64,000 nt of DNA, from contig NZ_JAEAMR010000010.1 in NCBI RefSeq assembly GCF_015999245.1, positions 954,047 through 1,018,046 on the forward strand, in the 5' to 3' direction. This document shows positions 34,347 to 43,564 of this stretch, in pieces; the stretch's first letter is position 1; each line of letters opens with the position of its first letter. The translations under genes were made by a program, and so were the position numbers. This DNA is from Streptomyces sp. AV19 (lineage in GTDB: Bacteria > Actinomycetota > Actinomycetes > Streptomycetales > Streptomycetaceae). A model generated the notes under the pieces. It was given only the letters and a program-made list of their open reading frames with translations. It was not told the origin of the DNA and did not search any database.

Positions 34347-35579
34347 CTACTCGCCCGTCGGCACTCCGATCGCCTGGGCCAGGGCGCCCGCCTCCTTGCG
34401 CAGTGCGCGGGGCGCCTTCCGCCACAGGTCGGCGGCCACGGTGCGGGCCGACGGGGTGTACGCGACGGTCTCGTGCCCGATCCCGCGTGCCACCTGCATG
34501 ACGTGCAGGGCCGCAGTACGGTCCCCGCGCAGCAGGTGGCCGCGTGCCACCTCGACCCAGAGCCGGGCCCGGCGCTCCACCGAGGGCATCAGGTCGGGGT
34601 CGAGATCGCCGGCCAGGGACAGGGCCTGACCGGAGGCCCGCAGGTCGGTGGCGACGGAGACGGCGTGGAAGTCGACGTTGGCCCGGCCGAAGACCGTGCT
34701 CGGGTGAACATAGGAGGCGGGCAGGGACTTGGCGATCTGATCACCGGCGTCCCAGTGCCGCCAGGCGTCCCCGCTGCGGCCCTCGCGCGCGCAGGTCACG
34801 GCGGCGTGCAGTTGGAGCGCTCCGTAAATGCCGCGCCAGTCGTCGGGACCGTCCTCCAGATGGGGGCGAAGGAGGCCGGCGGCCTCGGTGACGACCCTCA
34901 ACGCCTCGTCGGGGTAGGCGGTTTCGCGCAGCACGTTGCCCATGCTCCAGGCAGCGCAGGCAATGGCCGCCGGTTCGTCCGCCTGTTGTGCTGCGGCGAG
35001 CGCCCGGTCGGCCACGACCCAGGCCAGTTCAGCCGGGGCGATATAGGCGGTGGCCTGACCGGTGAGCCGGTACGTGTCGGAGAGGGCGACGAGTGCGGAC
35101 CGCCGGGCCGGTCCGTCGATGGTCCGGGCCGCGCCTTCGGCCTCCCGGATCAGAGCGGGAAGCAGTGCGCACGCCTCGGTACGGTTCCGTCCCGAGGCGT
35201 GCCACAGCCGCCATGCCTCCTCGGTCCGGACGCCCAACGAGGCGACGTCCGGGGCGCTTTCAGACGACGGAGTGAGGCTGCGGTTCATCACCGCCGCCCA
35301 GACCGCGGGCATGGCCGGGTGACTCAGCCTTCCCTGGGGAACCGGTTGGGCGACCGCCGAGGGGCCGCCGGTGAGGAGGGAAAGGTCGGCGAGCTGGAGT
35401 CCCGCCGCGAGACGCAGGAGCAGCGTGTGCGAACGGAGTTCACGCTCCCCGGACTCGATCTTCTTGAGCCAGTCCGGTCCACGCCCGCACAGGCCGGCGA
35501 GCACGGGCCGCGACATCCCCCGGGACTCCCGCAGGAGCCTGACGCGTTCACCGGTGCTCAGCTCTTCAGGAATGTCCAC
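34347..35579 (-). CDS. XRE-family regulator with TPR-like C-terminal domain
   Basis: 410 aa. N-terminal helix-turn-helix of about 65 residues (TGERVRLLRESRGMSRPVLAGL, then WLKKIESGERELRSHTLLLRLAAGL). The remainder is all-helical with tetratricopeptide-like repeats (LADRALAAAQQADEPAAIACAAW, ALRVVTEAAGLLRPHL, ARLWVEVARGHLLRGDRTAAL), a layout used for peptide or protein sensing. The start is GTG 35579 with GGAGGG upstream. It probably regulates the downstream 75-aa/167-aa/pirin genes. Confidence 0.88.
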   Translation of the reverse strand: MDIPEELSTGERVRLLRESRGMSRPVLAGLCGRGPDWLKKIESGERELRSHTLLLRLAAGLQLADLSLLTGGPSAVAQPVPQGRLSHPAMPAVWAAVMNRSLTPSSESAPDVASLGVRTEEAWRLWHASGRNRTEACALLPALIREAEGAARTIDGPARRSALVALSDTYRLTGQATAYIAPAELAWVVADRALAAAQQADEPAAIACAAWSMGNVLRETAYPDEALRVVTEAAGLLRPHLEDGPDDWRGIYGALQLHAAVTCAREGRSGDAWRHWDAGDQIAKSLPASYVHPSTVFGRANVDFHAVSVATDLRASGQALSLAGDLDPDLMPSVERRARLWVEVARGHLLRGDRTAALHVMQVARGIGHETVAYTPSARTVAADLWRKAPRALRKEAGALAQAIGVPTGE

Positions 35580-35660
35580 GGTGCCCTCCGCACGACGCTG
35601 CCTACCGAACAGCGTAGGGCCGAATGCGCCCTCTTGAGAGCGCTCCCCTTCCCGACGGTG

Positions 35661-36176
35661 TCAGCCGCGGTGACGCGAAGGCCCCCGCTCCAGGTCCCGG
35701 GGCGGGGAGGCAGGCGGTCCGTCCGGGGCTTCGAGAGGGCCGGTCAGGGCGGCCGACAGCAGGAAGCACAGCGGGAGTTGGAGCGTGAAGAGCGCGAGGG
35801 CCAGCGCCAGGAAGGCGTCGTCCACCGGGGCCTCGGCCCCCTGGGCCGACGCCCGGGCCAGAGCGGTGAGAAGCAGCACCACCGCGTAGACGACGGTGTT
35901 CCGCGTGGCCAGGAGCCATCGGGACGGGGTCGGCCGTACGGCCAGCAGCAGGGCCACGGCCACGGCCGTCACCAGGGGGAAGAGCGCCCAGGGCAACGAG
36001 AGCCAGTCGGCGGAGAAGATGTCCCGGCCGTCGCTCCTCGCGTCGGCGGCGGTCTCCCCCTCGGCGGGGGAACCGCCCTGGTAGAGGAGTGCGTAAGCCA
36101 TGAGCGCACCCACCAGCCAGGGCAGAAACGACGCCGCTGCCGCGTGGGCGGCCGTCCGGACGATGGGTGCGCTCAT
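35661..36176 (-). CDS. Four-span membrane protein of unknown function
   Basis: 171 aa from ATG 36176 (MSAPIVRTAAH). About four hydrophobic spans: AAAASFLPWLVGALMAYALLY, LPWALFPLVTAVAVALLLAV, NTVVYAVVLLLTALA, and LALALALFTLQLPLCFLLSAAL. The long external loop after span 1 is acidic. No family recognised. It stands alone between an XRE gene and a secreted protein gene. Confidence 0.65.
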   Translation of the reverse strand: MSAPIVRTAAHAAAASFLPWLVGALMAYALLYQGGSPAEGETAADARSDGRDIFSADWLSLPWALFPLVTAVAVALLLAVRPTPSRWLLATRNTVVYAVVLLLTALARASAQGAEAPVDDAFLALALALFTLQLPLCFLLSAALTGPLEAPDGPPASPPRDLERGPSRHRG

Positions 36177-36228
36177 CAGGCATGCCAATCGACGGTTGTC
36201 GGAACCGATCAAGAGACTTCCAGGACGT

Positions 36229-37473
36229 CTAGTACGAACCCCAGTTGGCAATCGTAGCGGGTTCGCAGGCGGGCCTTACCAGGCAGAGCGGACTGGCCTG
36301 CTTGTTGGTGTGGACGAACGTCCGGTAGGTCCGGTACGGGGACAGCGTGGTGCCCGAGATGATCATCTCGTGGTCGGGCATCCGCTTGTGGCGGCCCGAG
36401 ACGTAGAAGTCGCCGTTCCGCGCCACCGTGGCGTTGTAATACGCGGAAATGCTGCCGTACTTGCAGAACGGATTGCCCGCCTCGGTGATGCCCCGGATCT
36501 GGCGCTTGCTGCCCGAGGCGGACATGACCCGGAACGACATCTTCTTGTCGCTGGCTTTCTTCTTGGCGACGAACTTCCCGTTGGTCCTGTAGACATGGGT
36601 CGTTCCGATGTCGGAGCGCCAGGAATGCCCACCCTGCGCCCAATAGAGCACGGCCTTCAGTTCCGTGCGGTGCGACGCGTTGTCGTTCTTGCTGAAGCCG
36701 CGGTTGTCGCCCGTGTATTTGTAGCCCTTGGTGTAGGTGCACCCGTAGGGGGCCGTGATCCACTTGCCGCGGATGAACGTGCGGTAGTTGATGCTCGTCG
36801 AGTGGTACTGCCTGGCCTTCGCCTCCGCCTGGGCGGCCGCCTGCCGGAGGTCGCCGGACGCGGACGAACGCGGCACGTGGACCTGGAAGTTCCAGGTGTG
36901 CCCGTTGAGGGGCGCCTCGCCAGTGCGCTCGAACGCGTCGCGTTCGGCCGCCGTCCACTCGCCTCGGGGGGCTCGTCCCGTCCCGACGATCCGGTATTCG
37001 CTCGTGGTGCCGGCGCGGACCTTGCCGTCCCGGAAGCTGGTCGCCGAGGTCGTCCCGATGGACTGTCCGTCGCGCAGGACCTGGTAGGTGGCGCCGCCGC
37101 CGAGGCTCGGCCAGGAGAGGTCCACGAACGTGGAGTCGGAGGCCCAGACGGCGCGCGCCAGCTTGTCGCGGGAATCGGCGAGCGTGACATCGGCGAGCGC
37201 CGCGTCCTTGCTCCCGGACTTCTTCACGAGCGCGAAATGGGTGGCCGTGCCGTCGATGCGCTTGACGACCGGCAGGGGCCGGTCGGAGGGATTTCCGGAC
37301 AAGAACTTCTGCTTGTCCCCGTCGAAACGGAATTCGGCGGCGCCTTGTGCTGATGAACCGGTGGCCGCTTGTTCCTGGCTGGCGGCCGGGCTTGCCACGG
37401 CCTCTCCGGTGCCGGCCGCGAGAAGGGCGACCGGAAGTGTCGCGGTCGCCAGGGCTCTGGATATCGCGCGCAT
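36229..37473 (-). CDS. Secreted protein of unknown function
   Basis: 414 aa from ATG 37473. A signal peptide (about 1-28, ATLPVALLAAGTGEAVAS) precedes a fibronectin-III-like module (FVDLSWPSLGGGATYQVLRDG) at about 115-175. The C-terminal ~220 residues contain a conserved-looking basic domain with paired Cys (YGCTYTKGYKYTG, GNPFCKYGS, PLCLVRPACEPA) and HKRMPDHEMIISG. I do not recognise it with certainty; a distant DUF3238-like relationship is possible. It is exported and probably disulfide-bonded. Confidence 0.7.
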   Translation of the reverse strand: MRAISRALATATLPVALLAAGTGEAVASPAASQEQAATGSSAQGAAEFRFDGDKQKFLSGNPSDRPLPVVKRIDGTATHFALVKKSGSKDAALADVTLADSRDKLARAVWASDSTFVDLSWPSLGGGATYQVLRDGQSIGTTSATSFRDGKVRAGTTSEYRIVGTGRAPRGEWTAAERDAFERTGEAPLNGHTWNFQVHVPRSSASGDLRQAAAQAEAKARQYHSTSINYRTFIRGKWITAPYGCTYTKGYKYTGDNRGFSKNDNASHRTELKAVLYWAQGGHSWRSDIGTTHVYRTNGKFVAKKKASDKKMSFRVMSASGSKRQIRGITEAGNPFCKYGSISAYYNATVARNGDFYVSGRHKRMPDHEMIISGTTLSPYRTYRTFVHTNKQASPLCLVRPACEPATIANWGSY

Positions 37474-37834
37474 GGTTGAAGAATTCCCCCTTGATGTCCG
37501 GTGGTTGATTCCGGTGGACCGGCAGTGCCTGAACGCGTGAGGAGCACGGGCGGGTCTCTCGTCGAGGCGACTTCCGCCCCGCAGGACCGGCCGATCGGTG
37601 ATGCGGGCCATGTCTACACCGGAAGACCTAAGTCCCCTCGGGTCGGCCGGATGCTTGGCCACAAGCTGTCAATTCGCGGCGGTATGAGTCACCTTTGCGG
37701 CCGAAATGCCGGACTGGCGATGCCGGTTGATCCGTTTCCGAGGTGCTGGGGCGGACGCCGGATGTTGACCTCGGGTCACCGGCAAGGGGAGACTCAATGG
37801 TCAACAATCGGCCAATCAACAGTCATGGATTCGC
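37474..37834. promoter_or_regulatory. Divergent promoter region, secreted protein / PGA hydrolase
   Basis: 361 bases without a supported gene. AAGGGGAGA at 37784-37792 is a good ribosome site but leads to ATG 37797, which is out of frame with the hydrolase. I see no long palindrome. Confidence 0.4.
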
Positions 37835-38722
37835 ATGTCCGAGTCGTTCCAGTCGTCCCCGTCGTCCTCGCAGCAGCCCCGCGCCAGCCGGCGAACGCTC
37901 CTCACCGCCCTCGCGGCGGCGACCGTCGGCGCGCCCCTGCTCTCCGCGCTGGGCGCGGGCACCGCGCGCGCCTCGGCCGTCGGTGACACCTACGCCTCCA
38001 ACACCGAGCTGTACCAGCGGCTCCCGAACGGCGAGGGCACCGACTACGCCCGCCGCTACAGGCGTCACGAGATGGCCGACGCGAGCCCCGACCGGCGCTT
38101 CCCCTTCCACCGCACGACCGTCCTGGCCCTGCACGGCGGCGGCATCGAGGCCGGTACGTCCGAACTGTGCCTGGGCATCGCCGGCTACCACCCCGCCACG
38201 CTGGAGCGGGCCCAGGCCGACGGCCCGGTGTACGACTACTGGATGTTCGAGGGGCTGCGGAACGCGGACAACCGCGAGCTGCACGTCACGTCCAAGCACT
38301 GCGACGACCGGGTCGCCCTCGCCATGGCCGCCGGCAGCCTCAACGTCCTGAGCCTGCACGGCTGTACGGCCTCCCAGGCCGGCGTGCCCGCCTCCCGCCC
38401 CGAGGCGGTGGTGGTCGGCGGCCGCAACACCGACTTCCAGCGCCACCTGCACGAGGAGCTCCGCGCCGCGGGCTTCCAGACCGTCGACGGGTCCAAGCTC
38501 CCCGACCTCAACGGCGACCACGCCGACAACCCCTGCAACCGCACCCTGCTGGGCAAGGGCGGCCAGTTGGAGATCACCACGGAGCTGCGGCAGAGCATGT
38601 TCGGCACCTTCACCCGCCAGGGGCGGGCGAAGACCACCAACGACACGTTCCGGAGCTTCACGGCGGCCTGCCGAGCGGCGATCGGCCGCCTGGAGGCGGG
38701 GCCGGACCAGGTCATCCTGTAG
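37835..38722 (+). CDS. Poly-gamma-glutamate hydrolase family protein, Tat-exported
   Basis: 295 aa. Twin-arginine signal (RASRRTLLTALAAATVGAPLL). The mature protein matches the phage-type poly-gamma-glutamate depolymerase family: TVLALHGGGIEAGTSELCLGIAG with the zinc-binding His/Glu, YDYWMFEGL, NVLSLHGCTA, VVVGGRNTDFQRHLHEEL and LLGKGGQLEITTELR. It should cleave gamma-glutamyl polymers outside the cell. The ATG at 37835 has a poor ribosome site, while a good one upstream serves an out-of-frame ATG at 37797. Confidence 0.88.
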   Translation: MSESFQSSPSSSQQPRASRRTLLTALAAATVGAPLLSALGAGTARASAVGDTYASNTELYQRLPNGEGTDYARRYRRHEMADASPDRRFPFHRTTVLALHGGGIEAGTSELCLGIAGYHPATLERAQADGPVYDYWMFEGLRNADNRELHVTSKHCDDRVALAMAAGSLNVLSLHGCTASQAGVPASRPEAVVVGGRNTDFQRHLHEELRAAGFQTVDGSKLPDLNGDHADNPCNRTLLGKGGQLEITTELRQSMFGTFTRQGRAKTTNDTFRSFTAACRAAIGRLEAGPDQVIL

Positions 38723-38742
38723 CGGCCCCACCCCCGGTGACA

Positions 38743-40308
38743 TCAACGGGCGGGCTGTTCCGGCGCGGTGTCGCCCTGCACGGCGGTGACGGCCGGCGCC
38801 GCGGGCCGGTCGCGCAGCAGCAGGCCGACGGCGACGGCCATCGCGGCCATCAGCGCCGCGAGCACGCCGGAGGCGAGCTGCATGCCGTCGGTGAAGGCGT
38901 CACGCGTGACGTCGAGGACCCGGTCGGCCACCGCGGCCGGCACCCGCTCGGCCACGGAGACGGCGCCCGCGAGGTTGTCGCCGGCGGTGTCCGCGTCGTG
39001 CGGGGAGAGCGCCGACGGCAGCGAGCCGGAGACCGAGGCGTGGTAGACGGCGGCGGCGAGGCTGCCGGACAGGGCCACGCCCAGGGCGAGGCCGAGCTCG
39101 TTGCCGGTCTCCGCGGCCCCGGAGGCCGTACCGGCCCGCTCCGGCGGCGCGGCGCCCAGGATCTGGTCGTAGCTGAGCGCCCAGACGATGTTGATCGCCA
39201 GGTTCGTCACGATGAACGCGACGACGATGGGGACGAGGCTGTGCGCGGCCCAGACCGCGCCGACGAGCCCGGCCGCCGCCACGGCGAGCCCGCCGCTGAT
39301 GACCTGGCCCGGGGTGAAGGCCCGGGTGAAGGCGGGGCCCAGCAGCGCCCCGACGACTCCGGCGACCATGCCCGGCACGGTCCACAGCCCGGCCGTCAAC
39401 GGCGAGAGGTCCTCGACCAGTTGCAGGTACTGCATCAGGAAGAACTGGAAGGCCGCCAGGGCGACCATGGCCAGCATCTGGGCACCGATGGAGACGCTGA
39501 ACCGCCGGTGGGCGAAGAGCGCCAGGTCCAGCAGCGGATCCGGCAGCCTGCGCTGGCGGCGCACGAAGAACACGCCGATGACCGCGCCCACGACGACCGC
39601 GACGACCGGCACGGGCCCGAGGCCGTCCTTGGCGAACTGCTTGATGCCGTAGACGACGGTGATCAGCGAGGCCATCAGCATGCCGACGCTGGTCATGTCG
39701 ATGCGGGCGGTGGCCTCGGCGTCCCGGTACTCCGGCACCACCAGCGGGCTCAGCACCAACAGCGCCACCATCACCGGCAGTGCCAGGAGGAAGACCGAGC
39801 CCCACCAGAAGCGCTCCAGCATCGCCCCGCCGACCACCGGGCCGACCGCGTTGCCGACGCTCAGGGCCGTACTCCACACCGCGATCGCCAACCGGCGCTG
39901 CTTGTCGTCGCGGAACATGTTGGTGACCAGCGCGAGGGTGGACGGCAGCAGCGTGGCGCCGGTCAGCCCCAGCAGCGCCCGCGCCGCGATCACCATGGCC
40001 GGACTCGTGGCGTAGGCCGTCAACAGCGAGGCCAGCGCGAAGAGAACGCTGCCGATCGACAGCAGGCGCCGCCGGCCGATCCGGTCGCCGAGGGCCCCCA
40101 TCGGGATGAGCATCCCGGCGATCACGAAGCCGTAGATGTCCACGATCCACAGCATCTGGACGCTGCTCGGGTGCAGTTCCGCCGAAAGCCGGGGCAGCAC
40201 CAGGTGCAGCACGGTGAAGTCCAGGCCGATCAACAGCGCCGGGCACGTGAGCGCGGCGAGTCCGATCCACTCGCGTGGACCCGCCAGAGAGGCACGATCA
40301 GTCGACAT
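38743..40308 (-). CDS. MFS drug exporter, DHA2 (14-span) family
   Basis: 521 aa from ATG 40308, with GAGGAG upstream. About 14 spans. Motif A is GALGDRIGRRRLL, and the first span region TCPALLIGLDFTVLHLVLP carries the conserved D of antiporters; motif C-like GNAVGPVVGGAMLERFWWGSVF is present. Likely a proton-driven exporter of cationic or antibiotic-like compounds. There is no TetR/MarR gene beside it. It is divergent from an orphan formyltransferase. Confidence 0.9.
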   Translation of the reverse strand: MSTDRASLAGPREWIGLAALTCPALLIGLDFTVLHLVLPRLSAELHPSSVQMLWIVDIYGFVIAGMLIPMGALGDRIGRRRLLSIGSVLFALASLLTAYATSPAMVIAARALLGLTGATLLPSTLALVTNMFRDDKQRRLAIAVWSTALSVGNAVGPVVGGAMLERFWWGSVFLLALPVMVALLVLSPLVVPEYRDAEATARIDMTSVGMLMASLITVVYGIKQFAKDGLGPVPVVAVVVGAVIGVFFVRRQRRLPDPLLDLALFAHRRFSVSIGAQMLAMVALAAFQFFLMQYLQLVEDLSPLTAGLWTVPGMVAGVVGALLGPAFTRAFTPGQVISGGLAVAAAGLVGAVWAAHSLVPIVVAFIVTNLAINIVWALSYDQILGAAPPERAGTASGAAETGNELGLALGVALSGSLAAAVYHASVSGSLPSALSPHDADTAGDNLAGAVSVAERVPAAVADRVLDVTRDAFTDGMQLASGVLAALMAAMAVAVGLLLRDRPAAPAVTAVQGDTAPEQPAR

Positions 40309-40673
40309 CGAACAGCTCCTCGGATGGCTGCAGTTCCCCGTCGGACGACTACTGCACCGGCGGAACCGATGGTGGGACTTCGGCGGGGCTGGCTCTGAGG
40401 AGCGTCGGGTGTCCTCGGCCCAGCAGGCGTGGTCACGGAGAGCGTGGGTAGGGGAGGCGTCCGAGAAGCTAATGCGAAACACCGTTCACGGCCAACAACT
40501 GTCCCGGAAACAGCAACGGTTGAACCAACTCCTACGCGTCTTCGGGAACGGCGCTTTCCGGCCGCGTTCGGGCGCGCGCCCTTCCTGGACGCCCGGCCGT
40601 CCCGCACACTCGATCAGCCACGAAATCCTGGACACCCCGTGGGCCGAGGGGCCCGCCACCGCTGGAGGCTGCA
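40309..40673. promoter_or_regulatory. Divergent promoter region, MFS exporter / formyltransferase
   Basis: 365 bases without a supported gene. The stretch 40465-40540 is AT-richer, with several imperfect short inverted repeats around ACTGT/ACAG. It must contain both promoters. Confidence 0.35.
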
Positions 40674-41597
40674 ATGAGGACCGTCTTCCTCGGCTACGGT
40701 GAGATAGGCGCGACCGTACTGGGCCCGTTGACCGAGCACCACGAGGTGGTCGCGGTGCTCACCCACCGGCCGTCCTACGCCGGTCTCGGCGAGGACCACG
40801 TCGTCAAACTCGCCGAAAAGCTCGGCCTGCCCGTGCACTTCGCCCGCCACGCCGACGAACCCCAGGTGCTGCCCGTCCTGCGGCAGGCCGCCCCCGAGGT
40901 CCTCGTCTCCACGAACTGGCGCACCCGGATCTCCGAGACCGTCCTGCGCATCCCCTCCCGCTGCCCCGTCAACGTCCACGACGCGCTGCTCCCCGGCTAC
41001 GCGGGGTTCGGCGCGGTCAACTGGACCATCCGCAACGGGGAGACCAGGACCGGCCTGACCGCCCACGTCATGGACCCCGAACTCGACACCGGCCCGGTTC
41101 TGCACTCCGTCGTGGTGCCCATCGGGGACGACGAGACGGCCGGATCCGTCTACGCCGCGATGCTGCGCGCGTACCCCGGCGCCGTGCTCACCGCCCTCGA
41201 CCGCGTCGCCCACGGCGAGCAGCCGGTGCCCCAGCCGACGACGGGTTCCTCCTTCTACCACCGCATCACCGAGGCGGACACCCGCATCGACTGGTCGCTG
41301 TCCACCACCCGTCTGTTCAATCTGATCAGGGCGCAGAGCGACCCGTTCCTCAACGCCTGGTGCACGGCCGCCGACGGCCGGAAGCTGTACGTCAAACGCG
41401 CCAAACGCCCGGTCCGCGCCTACCGGGGCACCCCCGGACGCGTCGTGCGGCACGCCGAGGGCGGCGTCGCGGTCAGCTGCGGGCCCAGCTGGGCGCCGGG
41501 CTCGGACGGCATCATCCTGCTCGAGGCCCAGTGGGAGGGGGACCGGCCCGGCCCCGCGGAAAAGGTCCTGCCCCGGCTCGGCGTCCAACTCACCTGA
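40674..41597 (+). CDS. Stand-alone methionyl-tRNA-formyltransferase-like enzyme
   Basis: 307 aa. N-terminal formyltransferase domain with the catalytic trio Asn100, His102 (PVNVHDALLPGYAGFGAVNW) and Asp138 (MDPELDTGPV). The C-terminal part has FYHRITEADTRIDW, shared by Fmt and ArnA-type enzymes. The usual housekeeping fmt neighbours (def, priA, rsmB) are absent, and the substrate loop (HDALLPGYAGFGA) differs from Fmt. It therefore probably formylates an amino sugar or an amino group in a specialised metabolite. TGGAGG precedes the ATG. Confidence 0.88.
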   Translation: MRTVFLGYGEIGATVLGPLTEHHEVVAVLTHRPSYAGLGEDHVVKLAEKLGLPVHFARHADEPQVLPVLRQAAPEVLVSTNWRTRISETVLRIPSRCPVNVHDALLPGYAGFGAVNWTIRNGETRTGLTAHVMDPELDTGPVLHSVVVPIGDDETAGSVYAAMLRAYPGAVLTALDRVAHGEQPVPQPTTGSSFYHRITEADTRIDWSLSTTRLFNLIRAQSDPFLNAWCTAADGRKLYVKRAKRPVRAYRGTPGRVVRHAEGGVAVSCGPSWAPGSDGIILLEAQWEGDRPGPAEKVLPRLGVQLT

Positions 41598-41618
41598 CGG
41601 GCCCGGGCCGGTCACTCG

Positions 41619-43355
41619 TCATCCCCCGTGGACGACCCGGCCGTCGAAGACGGTCATCGCCACGGGCAGCCCGGGGATCTCCTCCGGAGGCGTGGTACGC
41701 AGGTTGCCGCCGAGCACGCACAGGTCGGCCACCTTGCCCACGGTCACCGAACCCTTCCAGCCCTCGGCGGAGTCCTGCCAGGCACCGGCGGTGGTGTAGG
41801 CGGCGAGCGCCTGCTCCAGGGTCAGGCGCTGCTCCGGGCCGTGGACCTCGCCGCAGGAGCCGAGCCGGGTCATCAGGGCACGGACGCCCGCGCGCCAATT
41901 CGGCTCGTTCACCGGGGCGTCCGAGCTGCCGAGGAAGGGGACGCCGGCGTCCACGGCCGAGCGCCACGGCAGGAACGCGTCGCCGGCCGGACCCCGCGCC
42001 GCGCCGTGGACCGCGTTCGCCCAGCTCTGCGCCTGCGGGCCGAGTCCGATGCGGTATCTGGCCATCGTGGGCAGGAGATCGGCGGACACGGACGCGCCGT
42101 GCATCGCGACGTGCCGGGCGTCGGCCCGCGGGTGGCGGCGCAGCGCGGCGACGAACGCGTCCACGACGGTGGGCACCCACTTGTAGCAGTGGACCCCCAC
42201 CTGGTAGCCCGCGACGTGCGCGAGGCGGATCATCTCGGTGAGTTCGGCGGCGCGCTCCTCGTCGGTGTTCCCGGCGACGAGCAGGTCGCCGCCGCTGTCG
42301 GAGAAGAGCTTGACCCCGCGTACGGTGAGCCGGCGGGGGTCGAGACCGGTCGGCGGCGTGAACTCGCGCAGCGCCTTGTCGACCGCGGCGGCCGAGCCGC
42401 CGGACTGGGAGCAGGGCAGGAACAGCGCGCTGACCCGCGCGTCGAGGGACCCGGCCCGGGCCAGGTCGGCGTAGGCCGCGAGGGTCTCCAGGCCCTGGGT
42501 GCCGCCGCCGAGCCCGTCGCCGCCGGGGCCCAGGCCCGGCTCGGTGAAGCTGGTGATGCCCTGCGCGTGGAGGTGGCCGATCGCGTCCCGGATCGCCTCC
42601 TTGCGCTCCTCGCGGCTGCGGGGCGGGAGCAGGAGCTGGACGAGGGCCTGGGCGCCGTAGCGCAGCAGGCCGGTGGGCCGGCCGTTGGCGTCGTAGTCGA
42701 CGCCGGGCTTCCTCGGGTCGCCGGGGCCGGCGTCGGTGATCCCCGCGAGCTCCAGGGCACGGGAGTTGACCGCGCTGACGTGGTAGCCGTAGTCCTGGAG
42801 GAACACCGGGTGGTGCGGTGCCACCCGGTCGAGGTCGTCCCGGTTCGGCCCCCGCTGCTCGGCCAGGCGGTACTGGTTCCAGCCGGCGCCCCGGATCCAC
42901 TCCCCGGCCGGGGTGCGCGCGGCCTCGGCGGCCACCGCGGCGGTGATGTCGGCGACGGACTTCACGGCGGTGGGGCCGAGGTCCAGCGCGTACGGCGGCA
43001 GGTTCAACCGGTAGACCGCCGCGTGCAGATGGGTGTCGTTGATGCCGGGGAGCAGTGTGCGGCCCCGCAGGTTCACCGTCTCGGTGCCGGGCCCGGCGAA
43101 CGCCCGGGCGCCCGCGTCGTCGCCGACGTGGAGGATCCGGCCCGCGCGGACGGCGACGGCCGTCGCTCTCGGCCGTCTCGGATCCATCGTGATCACATCG
43201 CCGTTGTGGAACACGAGATCGGCGGCCTTGCCCCCGCCGGAGGCGAAGGCCCGCCCCGCGCCGGTGAACAGCGAGGCGGCCGCCGCCCCGCCCAGCAGCA
43301 GGCCGGCGTGCCGCCGGGACATCGAGGTGCGCGGGCGCTCGTGAGGTGCTGGCAT
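41619..43355 (-). CDS. Tat-exported amidohydrolase (YtcJ-like)
   Basis: 578 aa. A twin-arginine signal (SMSRRHAGLLLGGAAAASLF) is followed by a metal-dependent amidohydrolase: a beta-sandwich part (ADLVFHNGDVITMD), the metal motif PGINDTHLHAA, ITSFTEPGLG, VGVHCYKW, and the late VPFLGSSDAPVNEP with Asp, then VTVGKVADLCVLGG. The YtcJ-type subgroup is usually of unknown substrate. It converges on the formyltransferase with a 21-base gap. Confidence 0.9.
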   Translation of the reverse strand: MPAPHERPRTSMSRRHAGLLLGGAAAASLFTGAGRAFASGGGKAADLVFHNGDVITMDPRRPRATAVAVRAGRILHVGDDAGARAFAGPGTETVNLRGRTLLPGINDTHLHAAVYRLNLPPYALDLGPTAVKSVADITAAVAAEAARTPAGEWIRGAGWNQYRLAEQRGPNRDDLDRVAPHHPVFLQDYGYHVSAVNSRALELAGITDAGPGDPRKPGVDYDANGRPTGLLRYGAQALVQLLLPPRSREERKEAIRDAIGHLHAQGITSFTEPGLGPGGDGLGGGTQGLETLAAYADLARAGSLDARVSALFLPCSQSGGSAAAVDKALREFTPPTGLDPRRLTVRGVKLFSDSGGDLLVAGNTDEERAAELTEMIRLAHVAGYQVGVHCYKWVPTVVDAFVAALRRHPRADARHVAMHGASVSADLLPTMARYRIGLGPQAQSWANAVHGAARGPAGDAFLPWRSAVDAGVPFLGSSDAPVNEPNWRAGVRALMTRLGSCGEVHGPEQRLTLEQALAAYTTAGAWQDSAEGWKGSVTVGKVADLCVLGGNLRTTPPEEIPGLPVAMTVFDGRVVHGG

Positions 43356-43564
43356 GCGGAAATCCTCCGGTTCGTGATGCCGTGATGATTCACTGTCGAA
43401 CGAACGGAGGATCCGTTGACGAGGGGAGACGCGTCAAGTGCCGGAGCGGCCGGTCGAGTCGGCCCGTCGCGCGCGGCCGAATACCGCCCTACCCGCTTGA
43501 TCAATTTTCCCGGGCGCCACTACTGTCCCTCGCCGCACACCATGTGACCGAGAGGACACCTCAC

